Assembly (NCBI GenBank): GCA_946482295.1
Contig: CAMLRB010000015.1
Coordinates: 1-28,248, forward strand
DNA: 28,248 nucleotides
Source of the DNA: an uncultured Bacteriovorax sp.
Lineage (GTDB): Bacteria > Bdellovibrionota > Bacteriovoracia > Bacteriovoracales > Bacteriovoracaceae
Direction: 5' to 3'
Position numbers and translations under genes: made by a program. Of this stretch, positions 13,233 through 22,510 are shown piece after piece. Each line of letters starts with the position of its first letter. Positions within the stretch are counted from its first letter, which is position 1. The notes under the pieces were generated by a model that was not told where the DNA came from, did not search any database, and saw only the letters and a list, made by a program, of their open reading frames with translations.

Positions 13233-16200
13233 CATTTCAAAATCTTTCATTGTGAGACGACCGGAGAAGACTTGATCATCATCAGTTGAGAGTAGATCAG
13301 AGAACAGCTGTTTCTTTTCTTCTTGTAGCTTCAATACTTTCTCTTCCACCGAATCTTTGATAATCGGACGGTAAACTGTCAGAGTATTTTTTTGACCAAT
13401 TCTATGTGCACGGTCGATGGCCTGTGATTCAACTGCAGGGTTCCACCAAGGGTCCATGATGAAAACGTAACTGGCAGCTGTTAAGTTTAGCCCCACACCA
13501 CCTGCCTTAAGAGAGATAAGGAAGATAGGTGTTTTTCCAGATTGAAATTGATCAACTTGTTCCTGTCGTTTGTTAATACTTTGTGATCCATCGATTCGAG
13601 AGAACTTCCAGTGTTTTTCACGGAAGAAGTGTTGAATGATGTCGAGATACGTTGTGAACTGCGAGAAGATAATCGCCTGCTGTCCTTCTTCCAAAATTGT
13701 TTCCAATGTTTCCATCAGAAATTCAATTTTAGTTGATTCTATATTTTTGTAATGTTGTTCAGCACCGCGATTTTGCCATAAGCAGTTCTGACGAAGCTGA
13801 AGTAGTCCACGAAGGATCTCGCCATATTTCGCTGAAGTCGTTGAGTTGTTGATGCGCGCACGGATTGAAACAATGTTTTGCTGATAATATTTTAATTCAT
13901 CAGGGCTTAGTTCAAGGTAAACATTATTTTCAATTTTCGGTGGAAGATCATGAAGTACTTGCGCCTTTGTTCTTCTTAAAATGAAAGGCGAAGCCGTCTT
14001 ACGGGCAATACCTCTCGTTTTCGTGTTTGAAACTGCTCTTACGAATTGTAAGTCACCCCAGATCCCTGGAATAGAAAGATCGAGAATATTGTAGAATTCC
14101 GAAAGATCGTTTTCCACAGGTGTACCTGTTAAACACACACGGAAATCCGCTTGAATTTTTCTGGCCGAAAAGGCTCCGAGAGAACGTACGTTTTTCAAAT
14201 GTTGAACTTCATCGAGAACAAGAATATCGAAGTTGATGTTCGCAAACACTGCTTCCGATTCTTTTTTCATAACTCCATACGAAGTTAAGATAATTTTTTT
14301 ATCGTTAGGAAATTCGCGCGAGCCACCGTGATAGATGTACATATCCATCTGGGAGAACTTTTGAATCTCTTTTTCCCAGTTAAGAAGAATCGTCACCGGA
14401 CAAACGATTAGCACTCGTTCGATTTTGTCATAAATTGATTGGAGGAAAGTAATGGTTTGTAGTGTCTTACCAAGACCCATGTCATCCGCAAGACAAGCAC
14501 CAAGCTTATGTTCGTAGAGAAAACGAAGCCAATTGTAACCTGTTTGTTGATAAGGACGTAAAACACCTTGCAGTTGGGTTGGGAGTGGATATCCCGGCAT
14601 CTCTGTGAGATTCGCTAACTTTTCACAAAGCGCGATATCTTCTGGAGAAAGAGCACCGTCTATTCCTAGTTTTCTCAATTCGAATAATTCAAAAATGCGA
14701 GCGCGATTAAAAGGGAGTATGAATTTTTTGAAAGATTTGCTGCCATCAATTTCTGTTTTCGTTTCTGTGGCTTCATACTTGGTGTACTTTTGCATGAAAC
14801 GAATCAGGTCTTTTTGTTCTTTCGAAAGAAGGATCAAGCCTTTTTTCGTGATAACCATTCCTGCTTCCAGATCGGCTTCTTGAATAACAGCTAAGTCATC
14901 TTGATCAATGTTTAATTCTAAGTCGAACCATTTTGTACTTGAGGATCTACGTTCAAAACGAATTCGAGAATTCCATTTAGAAATCTCATGGCGATCGTAA
15001 TAGATTTCAATCCCTAAGAGAGAAATCTTGCGGTGAAATTCCGCGAGCCCTTGAAAGACAACAACAGGTTGAACATCGTATTTAATTTTTTTCGAATCTG
15101 AATCTAAATGTGCGTAACGGAAGAACTGGTCACCGAAAAACTCAATCATCGAGAGAAATAATTCTCTGATGAGCTGATTATCAAAGCGGCAGAGAATGTT
15201 GTTGTCTTGATCATAAACAATAGTCTCTCGATCTTTCACAACTTCACTGATCAAGGTTTGGGCCTTTACTTTTTTAGATGATGAAACAATATGTTTTTTG
15301 TAAGTTTCAGTGTTGTTTTTCAAGCTATCGGCGACAGCGAGAACAAACTCGTAAGCTTCTTGTTTCTTTTTAAAATGAGAGAGAACGCCTGTATTAAAAG
15401 TGAAGAGTGTTAAGAAGTCAGATGGTACAACTAACAAATCAGATTCATCAAAGAATTCTAAGCTTGCGTGCAGTAATCCTTTTTTCTCAGCAGGAGAGAG
15501 AGTCACTCGGCATTTTGGTTTAATCGAGCGAATTTCTTCCAGAGATTTTCCTTCTATGAATACTTCAACCTGGGAAAACAATTCGAGTTCTTGAATGTTG
15601 CTTAAAATATCGTTTATCCCATAGGTAAAAAGATTTAAGCGAATTCGTTGAATAAGAATTTTGAGTTCACTAGGAATGTGGAAAACAGTTCCTTCTTTCC
15701 AATTGAAAATGTAAATGTTTTCGAAAATTGTTATTTCACTATAAATTTTCCCACCTTGCTGCATTTTAAATCGCACTTTTTCATCGTGGTGAAGATGGAG
15801 TTGCAATTTACCGCGGAAGGGTTCAGGCATTGGAAATGGAACAACTTTTTTATTATGAAGGAGATATTGAAGACTTGAGTAAGTAGGGGCAGCCGGTGCC
15901 CCGATGAGTTGGTGAGGACCATTGATAATGGTTCCATATTCAGCAACGTTCACACCAAAACTCGAATTTATGACAATCGGCGGAAGTTCGCTGTCGTTTT
16001 CCTCAATTGAAACTTCACCTTGAGACTCAATATAGAGCTGAACATGATAAGTAATGAAAAGAGCGACAACATGGGCGCAATGATTTTCGGCAGTCCATGG
16101 ATGACAGTCACAATTTGATGAGAATGGGCCTTCGATTGAATCTTCCAATCTCTTTTTATAGACAATTTTCGTCTCGTGAGCGCGATCATCGCGAACTAAA

Positions 16201-16364
16201 CCACTTACAATGTAATAAGTTTCTGGCGTACCCTTCTTAAATGAGATAGAAACGCGCGAGAGTTTGAAGAGGCGCAATCCATTTTGAATGAGCGCCGGAG
16301 AAAAGTATTTTTTACTTTCTTCAGTGATACTTTCTGGAATTGTCCACACTCTATCGTTCATCAT
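13221..16364 (-). CDS. SWIM zinc-finger SNF2-family DEAD/DEAH helicase
   Basis: 1047 residues, full length. An N-terminal SWIM zinc finger (CDC...CAH: Cys85, Cys87, Cys96, His98) is followed by a long bacterial SNF2-associated region. The SNF2 ATPase core has LADDMGLGKTLQT (Walker A, about residue 625), ILVLDEVQHLKN (motif II as DEVQ, about 718), CLTGTPVEND (motif III), FSQFTTYLDI (motif IV region), SLKAGGVGLNL (V) and QAIDRAHRIGQ (VI, about 985). These are ATP-driven translocases that remodel protein-DNA complexes, sometimes in stress or defence settings, but nothing around it here suggests defence. ATG 16364 (or 16361) follows an AAGAGAGA Shine-Dalgarno. A perfect minus-strand TATAAT lies at 16425-16420. 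Confidence 0.92.
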   Translation of the reverse strand: MMNDRVWTIPESITEESKKYFSPALIQNGLRLFKLSRVSISFKKGTPETYYIVSGLVRDDRAHETKIVYKKRLEDSIEGPFSSNCDCHPWTAENHCAHVVALFITYHVQLYIESQGEVSIEENDSELPPIVINSSFGVNVAEYGTIINGPHQLIGAPAAPTYSSLQYLLHNKKVVPFPMPEPFRGKLQLHLHHDEKVRFKMQQGGKIYSEITIFENIYIFNWKEGTVFHIPSELKILIQRIRLNLFTYGINDILSNIQELELFSQVEVFIEGKSLEEIRSIKPKCRVTLSPAEKKGLLHASLEFFDESDLLVVPSDFLTLFTFNTGVLSHFKKKQEAYEFVLAVADSLKNNTETYKKHIVSSSKKVKAQTLISEVVKDRETIVYDQDNNILCRFDNQLIRELFLSMIEFFGDQFFRYAHLDSDSKKIKYDVQPVVVFQGLAEFHRKISLLGIEIYYDRHEISKWNSRIRFERRSSSTKWFDLELNIDQDDLAVIQEADLEAGMVITKKGLILLSKEQKDLIRFMQKYTKYEATETKTEIDGSKSFKKFILPFNRARIFELFELRKLGIDGALSPEDIALCEKLANLTEMPGYPLPTQLQGVLRPYQQTGYNWLRFLYEHKLGACLADDMGLGKTLQTITFLQSIYDKIERVLIVCPVTILLNWEKEIQKFSQMDMYIYHGGSREFPNDKKIILTSYGVMKKESEAVFANINFDILVLDEVQHLKNVRSLGAFSARKIQADFRVCLTGTPVENDLSEFYNILDLSIPGIWGDLQFVRAVSNTKTRGIARKTASPFILRRTKAQVLHDLPPKIENNVYLELSPDELKYYQQNIVSIRARINNSTTSAKYGEILRGLLQLRQNCLWQNRGAEQHYKNIESTKIEFLMETLETILEEGQQAIIFSQFTTYLDIIQHFFREKHWKFSRIDGSQSINKRQEQVDQFQSGKTPIFLISLKAGGVGLNLTAASYVFIMDPWWNPAVESQAIDRAHRIGQKNTLTVYRPIIKDSVEEKVLKLQEEKKQLFSDLLSTDDDQVFSGRLTMKDFEMLFS

Positions 16365-16419
16365 TCTCTCTTGATATTTCTCTTGAATTTGTCTTGAGGT
16401 GAGAAGAGATCAAGTGGCT

Positions 16420-16425
16420 ATTATA
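16420..16425 (-). promoter_or_regulatory. -10 element for the SNF2 helicase gene
   Basis: TATAAT on the minus strand, about 55 bases upstream of the SNF2 ATG. The -35 is weak (TCAGCA at 16449-16444, 18-bp spacer). The 159-base gap between SNF2 and the kinase gene is AT-rich; no clear plus-strand promoter was found in it. Confidence 0.35.
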
Positions 16426-16523
16426 CAATATCTCTTAGAAAATTGCTGATACTATATTATTGTATTTGAAGATAATTCTTCTGGTAAAATCGTGAAAAGT
16501 GTGAATGAAATGAGGTCTTCGTC

Positions 16524-17807
16524 GTGTCTTTGATCCCGATTGAAATGTCAGAGTACTCCAAGGAAGTGAAGTCTCGCTACATTAAGCCCTTCAGCATAAT
16601 CCTGGCCGGCATGGCCTTGTTCAATTGCTATATCTATCATTTCATTTACAAAGCGCCAGATCTAGCCGCGATTTGTTTTCTTTGTTCAATAGCCGCCGTT
16701 TTTGTTCCCTTCGTTAAACGCAAATCAAGTTCTTATCTCTATGTGGCCAATTATGTCGTGTTAGTTGTGTTCGTGTGCGTAACATTCCTCGCTGTCTATA
16801 CTGGCGGAATTCTTTCTAACGCAATTTGGTGGCTGGGTGCACTTCCTCTCGTAGCATCGTTTCTCATGAGCGCTTTTTTTGGAGCTGTGTGGTTCATCAT
16901 TATCATGTTGAACTTTTTGCTCATCTTTTATCTCGGCACAAAAGGGATACTGCCGCAAAACATTCTCATAGATCAGCCGCCTGAAGGACGAATGATTGTT
17001 TCTTTTACACTCAACTCTGGATTGATCGCTTTTTTTTGCGTGTTGGCCGATCTTATTCGCGATCGTGCCTTTTTGGAAAAAGAAGAACTTCGTCTTAAAA
17101 CTTTCCAGTTGAACCAAATGGCTTCACTTGGAAAAATGGCTTCAGGAGTGGCCCACGAAATTAATAATCCTCTGACTGTTATTAGAGGAGCGCAGCTTCG
17201 CATCTTGCGTATGATTGAATCTCCTGCGCCGATAGATAAATCTCTGCTGACAGACTACATGTCTAAAGTTCATCGTAACATTCTTCGTATTCAGGATGTA
17301 ACTGGTCTACTAGGAACGATTTCTGAAAAAGCGCGCGATCGCACGATCTCCTCCATCAATGTCAAGAAGATGCTCGAAGATGTGATTCAGATGCGTATGG
17401 AAGAAATCCATAAATACAACATAACGCTTGTAACCAAATTTCCAGAAGAACCTCTCTATTACTGCGGGATCTTCTCAGAAATTTTTCAATCGGTTCTCAA
17501 TATTATCGAGCATGCAATTTATGAGTTGAGAAACTCAGAACGTCAGCTTCGCCATTTGAAAATCGAGATGGTGAAGACTGATCCATTTGTCATTATCCTG
17601 GTTGAAGATGATGGGGAAGGCATTCCTATGCACCTCAGGCATCAAATCTTTGATCCGTTTTTTAAAGCGAAGAATTACGAGGATAATAAGGGATTGGGGT
17701 TGAGTTTTTCTTACAATGTTCTTAACAGCTTAGGTGGACATTTAGAGTTACTTAATTGCCAGCAGGGAACGTTGTTTCAAATTAGTTTGCCGAGACATCA
17801 GCAGTAG
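16524..17807 (+). CDS. Multi-pass membrane sensor histidine kinase
   Basis: 427 residues from GTG 16524, which has GAGG about 9 bases upstream; ATG 16545 is an alternative without one. Six predicted membrane helices occupy residues about 22-178, with no large periplasmic domain. A short linker helix (LEKEELRLKTFQLNQ) leads to HisKA MASGVAHEINNPLTVIRG with His211. The HATPase_c domain has VEDDGEGIP (Asp363) and NKGLGLSFSYNVLNSLGG. The N-box reads LNIIEHAIYEL, so the Mg-binding Asn is replaced by His330, which may weaken ATP binding. Membrane-embedded six-helix sensor kinases of this plan can detect lipophilic or membrane signals, but the signal is unknown. The gene stands alone, has its own terminator and no adjacent response regulator. 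Confidence 0.85.
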   Translation: MSLIPIEMSEYSKEVKSRYIKPFSIILAGMALFNCYIYHFIYKAPDLAAICFLCSIAAVFVPFVKRKSSSYLYVANYVVLVVFVCVTFLAVYTGGILSNAIWWLGALPLVASFLMSAFFGAVWFIIIMLNFLLIFYLGTKGILPQNILIDQPPEGRMIVSFTLNSGLIAFFCVLADLIRDRAFLEKEELRLKTFQLNQMASLGKMASGVAHEINNPLTVIRGAQLRILRMIESPAPIDKSLLTDYMSKVHRNILRIQDVTGLLGTISEKARDRTISSINVKKMLEDVIQMRMEEIHKYNITLVTKFPEEPLYYCGIFSEIFQSVLNIIEHAIYELRNSERQLRHLKIEMVKTDPFVIILVEDDGEGIPMHLRHQIFDPFFKAKNYEDNKGLGLSFSYNVLNSLGGHLELLNCQQGTLFQISLPRHQQ

Positions 17808-17817
17808 CTAGAAACTA

Positions 17818-17842
17818 AAAAGGCTCCCGTAGGGAGCCTTTT
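17818..17842 (+). terminator. Rho-independent terminator after the histidine kinase gene
   Basis: AAAAGGCTCCC, loop GTA, GGGAGCCTTTT: an 11-bp stem with U-rich 3' side, 10 bases after the kinase stop. The A-run on the other side means it may also act on the minus strand. Confidence 0.85.
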
Positions 17843-17850
17843 AGATTGCC

Positions 17851-17941
17851 ACTAGCTCGAACTCTAATGACAAAAATAAACTTTTTATTTGCTTCGCTAG
17901 CGCAGTAAAAATGCTCCACTGGAGCATTTTTTCGAGCTAGT
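17851..17941. repeat. 11-bp perfect inverted repeat enclosing hairpins between the kinase and rpoD
   Basis: ACTAGCTCGAA (17851-17861) is the exact reverse complement of TTCGAGCTAGT (17931-17941). The 69 enclosed bases hold three more self-complementary parts: AAATAAA/TTTATTT around 17874-17890, the palindrome CGCTAGCG near 17895-17902, and the rpoD terminator hairpin. The right arm overlaps the rpoD stop codon. It may be a structured 3' UTR or transcribed RNA element. Confidence 0.45.
17907..17931. terminator. Bidirectional terminator after rpoD
   Basis: AAAAATGCTCC, loop ACT, GGAGCATTTTT: a GC-rich core with A and T runs on both sides. It lies 6 bases beyond the rpoD stop on the minus strand and also faces transcription from the kinase side. 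Confidence 0.85.
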
Positions 17942-19703
17942 TATCTACATAACTCTTAAGTAACTTGGCTCTCGACGGATGTCTTAGCTTACGAAGCGCC
18001 TTCGCTTCAATCTGACGAATACGTTCACGAGTAACGAAGAAATCCTGACCTACTTCTTCAAGAGTGTGATCTGATTTTTCACCGATACCAAAACGCATAC
18101 GAAGAACTTTCTCTTCACGTGGAGTAAGAGTTGAAAGAACAGCTCTCGTTTGTTCTGAAAGCGTAATCGACATTACAGCGTCAGCAGGAGAGATGATCTT
18201 CTTATCTTCGATAAAGTCTCCAAGAGATGAATCTTCTTCTTCCCCGATTGGAGTTTCAAGAGAGATTGGCTCTTTAGAGATCTTTTGAACTTTTTTAACT
18301 TTATCAACTGGAAGTTCCATTTTTTCAGCAATTTCTTCCGGAGTTGGTTCGCGACCAAGTTCCTGGATAAGTTGACGAGATGTACGAACCATCTTGTTGA
18401 TCGTTTCAATCATGTGAACCGGAATACGGATTGTACGGGCCTGGTCAGCGATTGCTCTTGTAATCGCCTGACGGATCCACCAAGTCGCGTATGTCGAGAA
18501 TTTGTATCCACGACGGTACTCGAACTTATCAACCGCTTTCATCAGACCGATGTTTCCTTCCTGAATCAAATCCAGGAACTGAAGACCACGGTTTGTATAT
18601 TTCTTTGCGATCGAAACAACGAGACGTAGGTTAGCTTCAACAAGTTGAGCTTTTGCTTTATCGGCTTTTGTCTCACCTTCGATGATGATCTTATAAACTT
18701 TTTCGATTTCAATGAATTCCATACCAGCATCGATCGTGAGACGACGAAGCTTACGAAGGATATCTTCTTGGTTACGAATCAATTGTTCGATTTTTGCATC
18801 AGTCGTGAAGAGGTCTTTAGCAAGCTTGCGCTTGAAAGCATCGTCTTCCATAACTTTTTCATAAAGAACTTTGTAATCTTCTGAACCGCTTACTTCAAGG
18901 AACTTGAAGATACGATCTTGTTGATCGAAAAGTTCTGTGAACTGAAGGTAGTATTTTTTAACTGGCTCAACGAATGAGTTGATGATTTTACGGTTGAACG
19001 TAAGGTCAGCAAGCTCAAGGCTGATTTCATCCATACGCTTTCTTTGTTCAGCGTTAAGGGCCTTAAGTGTTCCGTCAGCTTTTTCTGCTTCTTGAAGCAT
19101 GATATTGATTTGATCGATTACATCGTAAATACGATCTTTCGTCTTTTTGATATCTGCTGGTGAAGATTCGTCATCAAGACCACGAACAAGTTCTTTTACG
19201 AATTCTTGTGGGTTTTCCTGAGTTTCGATTTTTTCACGAAGCTTTCCAACTTCTTTCAAGGCGTGAGTTGAAGATAGAGCTGAAAGGATAATTTCTCTTT
19301 CACCTTCTTCAATTTCTTTTGCAATAACAACTTCGCCTTCGCGAGTTAGAAGGGCAACGGAACCCATGCGTTTTAAATAAAGTTTAACTGGATCTGTCGA
19401 AGCTGATCTTAATTCAGCTTTTTCTTCACGTGAAAGAGCTTCTTCGATGATTTCAGTTCCGTCGAGGCGAATGCCTTCTTCGTCCTCATCGTCTTCAACA
19501 GCACTTTCCATGACGTCGATTTTAAGTTCAAGAATACGGTTCATCACTTCATCGATATCAGAAGCGAGAACGATACCTGCTGGAAGAGCGTCGTTGACTT
19601 CTTCTGCAGTAATAAAAGCCTGGTCTTTTCCTTTCGTCAGAAGACGGTTGAATTCTTTTGAATTCAGGAATTGAGCAACGGCTGGTGAAATTGGGCTACT
19701 CAT
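17937..19703 (-). CDS. rpoD: RNA polymerase primary sigma factor (sigma70)
   Basis: 588 residues. Region 1.1-like N-terminus (residues 1-75) is followed by an acidic stretch (VEDDEDEEG). Region 1.2 is [22 protein letters not shown] non-conserved insert of about 200 residues follows. Region 2 has [20 protein letters not shown] and [20 protein letters not shown] (region 2.3/2.4, -10 recognition). Region 3 includes [13 protein letters not shown]. Region 4 has [16 protein letters not shown] and [20 protein letters not shown] (the -35 helix-turn-helix). A GGGAG Shine-Dalgarno precedes the ATG, 18 bases after the dnaG stop. Third gene of the trmB-dnaG-rpoD operon. It directs general transcription, and the TTGACA/TATAAT-type promoters called here assume it. 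Confidence 0.98.
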   Translation of the reverse strand: MSSPISPAVAQFLNSKEFNRLLTKGKDQAFITAEEVNDALPAGIVLASDIDEVMNRILELKIDVMESAVEDDEDEEGIRLDGTEIIEEALSREEKAELRSASTDPVKLYLKRMGSVALLTREGEVVIAKEIEEGEREIILSALSSTHALKEVGKLREKIETQENPQEFVKELVRGLDDESSPADIKKTKDRIYDVIDQINIMLQEAEKADGTLKALNAEQRKRMDEISLELADLTFNRKIINSFVEPVKKYYLQFTELFDQQDRIFKFLEVSGSEDYKVLYEKVMEDDAFKRKLAKDLFTTDAKIEQLIRNQEDILRKLRRLTIDAGMEFIEIEKVYKIIIEGETKADKAKAQLVEANLRLVVSIAKKYTNRGLQFLDLIQEGNIGLMKAVDKFEYRRGYKFSTYATWWIRQAITRAIADQARTIRIPVHMIETINKMVRTSRQLIQELGREPTPEEIAEKMELPVDKVKKVQKISKEPISLETPIGEEEDSSLGDFIEDKKIISPADAVMSITLSEQTRAVLSTLTPREEKVLRMRFGIGEKSDHTLEEVGQDFFVTRERIRQIEAKALRKLRHPSRAKLLKSYVDN

Positions 19704-19721
19704 TTTGGGAACTCCCTTGCG

Positions 19722-21650
19722 CTATTTGAGATTAGGTTTGGTATGTTTTAAGCTTTGTATATTTTTTTCGATTTCTAAAAGTTGGTTTAACAAGCTCGTC
19801 ATCATTTCTTCCGATTCGCATGTGAGTTGAAGTTTTTTGATCTCATCTCGTTTTAACTTCAGCTGTTCAGTTTGTAATTTAACTTTCATATCGTGAATGA
19901 TTTTAACTTTAGTTTTTGAATCAACATCACGAGGTTTAAAATTATAAAACGCACTTGTTACAGTTTCTCTTAAATCAATCGAGTACTCTGGTGAGTTCGT
20001 GAGATTTAAAACGACAGCTTCATATTCGCCATCATCAACTTCCATCGTAATTTTACGAATTTTTCCAATGTATTTTTTTACCTCATCATTGGTGATTAAA
20101 TCAAGAAGTTCATGCATTTTATCACTAGAGAGAAGTGAAGGAAGTTGGACTACTTCTTGCAGAAGTAGCTTTTCCATTTTTGTAAGGAAGATTTGTGGGG
20201 GAGAAACTTGTTCGTCGAATAGATTTTCTGGATTTTCCAACGAAGATATTGGCATGTCTCCTGCATATTCGAATGATTCTTCCATCGAAACATCTTCAAC
20301 AACGGCTTTTTTCGCTGAAGGAAGTTTAGCTTTCTCTGCATGTTTGTTTAAATACTCTTGGTAATTACCCATAATCTGGGCTGAATCAGACTTAAGTCCC
20401 AATCGTTTGGCGAAAGCGACGATTCTTTCCGTAGCAGATAGGTCGTTTTTCAGAGGAGAAAGGACTTCAAAGGCCTTCTGAAGAAGTTCCAATTTACGAT
20501 CGAGAACTTCAGGAAGTTTCTCGGGTATGATTTTTTGGAGGAGCACGTCAAAAGCAGGTTGAGCATTCTCAATCTTCTCTTGTAGGGCCAGTGCCCCTTG
20601 GGCCTTGAGAAAGTCATCCGGATCTTTTTGCGGAGAAAAGTCGAGATATTTAGCAATGACACCTTTTTCAGCAAGCATCTTATTTGCTCTTTCCATGGCC
20701 AGAAAACCGGCCGTATCAGAGTCGAGCGCTAGGTAAACGTTCTTCGTAAACGAAAGAATACGTTCCATCGATGGAGCACCAAAGGCCGTTCCCATGATCG
20801 CTACTGAATGGGTGAAACCGTGATTGTACATTGCTATTTGATCCATGTTTCCTTCGACAAGGATGACAGCATCCTTCTCTCTGATCGCGTTCTTAGCAAG
20901 GTGGAAGCCATACAGAATATTTCTTTTATTAAAGATAAAAGAATCCACCGAATTCATGTATTTAGCTTTTTGATCTTCTCTCGTCGCTCGAGAAGTGAAG
21001 CCTATAACTTGGCCGGTTTGATCCCAGATGGGGAAAATAATCCGATCCCTAAAGGTGTCATAATGGGCATTGGGATCTTGTCTATCTTTTCGAATGAGAC
21101 CTAAGTCAGTGGCCACAGTGAGTGCGAAACTTCGCTCTTTCTCATTGGGGATGGTTCCCAAATAGTCAGTAATGGAATTCTTATTAGGGGCATAACCAAG
21201 AGAGTAGGTCGTTGCGATCTCTTCATTCAATCCACGATTCTTAATGAATTGATTGTAGGCAGGAAACTGTCCTGAAGAAGCAGTTTTGCGGTAAATAAGT
21301 GCCGCTCGAGTCAGGATCTTTTTTGCTATATCCATTTTTGGATTAGAGCGCTTTTCTTCTTGGTAAGAATCAAAGTTAATTCCCTGCTTTTCACAGATCT
21401 CTTTCATGGCATCGACGAACTCGAGCTTTCTGTGCTTCATCACGAAGCTAATACCGTCACCTGCAGCGTTGCAGGCAAAGCATTTAAAAATCTGCTTTGA
21501 ATCATTGATGTTCATCGAAGGTTTTGAATCGTTATGAAACGGACAAAGAGACAACAGGGAAGAGCCCGAGCGTTTAATGCTTAGGTAGTTCCCAATGATG
21601 CTTGAAATGGGAATTTCTTTAATTCTCTGCTTTAAATCTTCTAATGACAT
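19722..21650 (-). CDS. dnaG: DNA primase
   Basis: 642 residues. It makes RNA primers at the replication fork. N-terminal zinc-binding domain CPFH...CFAC (Cys36, His39, Cys57, Cys60). The catalytic core includes YSLGYAPN and the basic stretch around RDRIIFPIWD. TOPRIM acidic residues are in VEGNMDQIAMY (about residue 265) and LALDSDTAGFLA (about 305). The C-terminal 200 residues are the variable helicase (DnaB)-binding region, here with charged linker segments. The ATG at 21650 has a weak AAAGAAAC Shine-Dalgarno. It lies 13 bases after trmB and 18 bases before rpoD, so all three are probably on one transcript. In E. coli the partner upstream is rpsU; here it is trmB. Confidence 0.97.
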   Translation of the reverse strand: MSLEDLKQRIKEIPISSIIGNYLSIKRSGSSLLSLCPFHNDSKPSMNINDSKQIFKCFACNAAGDGISFVMKHRKLEFVDAMKEICEKQGINFDSYQEEKRSNPKMDIAKKILTRAALIYRKTASSGQFPAYNQFIKNRGLNEEIATTYSLGYAPNKNSITDYLGTIPNEKERSFALTVATDLGLIRKDRQDPNAHYDTFRDRIIFPIWDQTGQVIGFTSRATREDQKAKYMNSVDSFIFNKRNILYGFHLAKNAIREKDAVILVEGNMDQIAMYNHGFTHSVAIMGTAFGAPSMERILSFTKNVYLALDSDTAGFLAMERANKMLAEKGVIAKYLDFSPQKDPDDFLKAQGALALQEKIENAQPAFDVLLQKIIPEKLPEVLDRKLELLQKAFEVLSPLKNDLSATERIVAFAKRLGLKSDSAQIMGNYQEYLNKHAEKAKLPSAKKAVVEDVSMEESFEYAGDMPISSLENPENLFDEQVSPPQIFLTKMEKLLLQEVVQLPSLLSSDKMHELLDLITNDEVKKYIGKIRKITMEVDDGEYEAVVLNLTNSPEYSIDLRETVTSAFYNFKPRDVDSKTKVKIIHDMKVKLQTEQLKLKRDEIKKLQLTCESEEMMTSLLNQLLEIEKNIQSLKHTKPNLK

Positions 21651-21663
21651 TTGTTTCTTTAAA

Positions 21664-22365
21664 TTAAGCTGATGCTTGTTTTTTCGATTTCAACACGAAT
21701 GCTTTAATCTTAATTCCCTGTTCAAGGAAAATTTTTTCAAAGCCTGTCGTATATTTGCAAAGCATGTGTTCGGGATGCTCAGCTCTTAAATCTTTGCTCT
21801 CAAGCATGATGTCGAACAGACCACATTCTTTAATTTCACGGGCCATCCATTCAGCATAATCATCGTGATCTGTTTTGATATAGAAGATGGCGCCAGGTTT
21901 GAGAGTCTTATATGCTGCATTCAAAAAAGGAGCTTGGATCAAACGCTTCTTATGATGTTTAGTTTTAGGCCACGGATCAGGGAAAAAATAAAACAATCCA
22001 TCGAGCTCATTTTCTGCAAACATGAACTCAATACGTTCACCTTTAGCTCGGAGATAACGAAAATTTTTGTAATCAAGAGTCGCGAGTTTTTTGGCAAGTG
22101 CAAAGCTGCGCTTAAATCGATAATCCAAACCAACAAAATGATGGTCGCGATGATCAGCACAGTAATCAATCATGAAGTGACCGGCGCCAGTTCCAATTTC
22201 TAAAAAGAGTTTTCCTTCTTCTTTGAAAACTTCTTTATTCCAAATTCCTTTAAAAGCTTCCGCTTCATTATCACGCATAACGAAGTCGGAGAAAGCGCCC
22301 AATCGATCGTGATATGGATTCTCATGACGATACTTAAAATCTTCTTTAAAAGAAAAATCTACCAT
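21664..22365 (-). CDS. trmB: tRNA (guanine-N7-)-methyltransferase
   Basis: 233 residues. It methylates G46 of tRNA using SAM. The SAM-binding motif is FLEIGTGAGHFMIDY. The FVGLDYRF segment is the second strand. The family hallmark is FYFFPDPWPKTKHHKKRL, and YIKTDHDDYAEWM follows. The length is normal. The ATG at 22365 has AAAGG about 9 bases upstream. A TACAAT on the minus strand just upstream (about 22384-22379) is a possible -10, but its -35 is unclear. First gene of the trmB-dnaG-rpoD cluster. It diverges from the secreted cysteine-hydrolase-like gene at 22511. Confidence 0.95.
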   Translation of the reverse strand: MVDFSFKEDFKYRHENPYHDRLGAFSDFVMRDNEAEAFKGIWNKEVFKEEGKLFLEIGTGAGHFMIDYCADHRDHHFVGLDYRFKRSFALAKKLATLDYKNFRYLRAKGERIEFMFAENELDGLFYFFPDPWPKTKHHKKRLIQAPFLNAAYKTLKPGAIFYIKTDHDDYAEWMAREIKECGLFDIMLESKDLRAEHPEHMLCKYTTGFEKIFLEQGIKIKAFVLKSKKQASA

Positions 22366-22452
22366 TGTTTAAGCCTTTAAATTGTAAGGGTTTTGACTAC
22401 CAAGAAAGGAGGGCCTCTGGCAATGGAGCGTGTGTAATGTTTTCAGCGGGAC

Positions 22453-22480
22453 TTGCGCACAGTGTGCCATGCGTTACGAT
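22453..22480 (+). promoter_or_regulatory. Weak promoter with a GCACA-G-TGTGC palindrome in its spacer
   Basis: TTGCGC (22453-22458), a 16-bp spacer and TACGAT (22475-22480), 31 bases before the ATG at 22511. The spacer contains the perfect palindrome GCACAGTGTGC (22457-22467), placed as an operator would be. The matches to consensus are modest. Confidence 0.25.
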
Positions 22481-22510
22481 GACATGTCTTTTAAAGATCG
22501 GAGGTTATCT

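Noticed and set aside
13221..16364. A phage-defence island (SNF2 helicase)
   Set aside because: No nuclease, methylase or other defence partner lies next to it; lone SWIM/SNF2 genes are common.
17851..17941. A MITE or IS remnant defined by the 11-bp inverted repeat
   Set aside because: The flanks show no target-site duplication, there is no transposase fragment, and one arm is part of the rpoD stop.
18173..18884. Long open frames antisense to and out of frame with rpoD
   Set aside because: They follow from rpoD codon bias, lack ribosome binding sites and encode no recognisable protein.
22430..22510. GTG 22430 start for the secreted hydrolase-like protein
   Set aside because: It would bury the signal peptide; the ATG at 22511 has GGAGG directly upstream.
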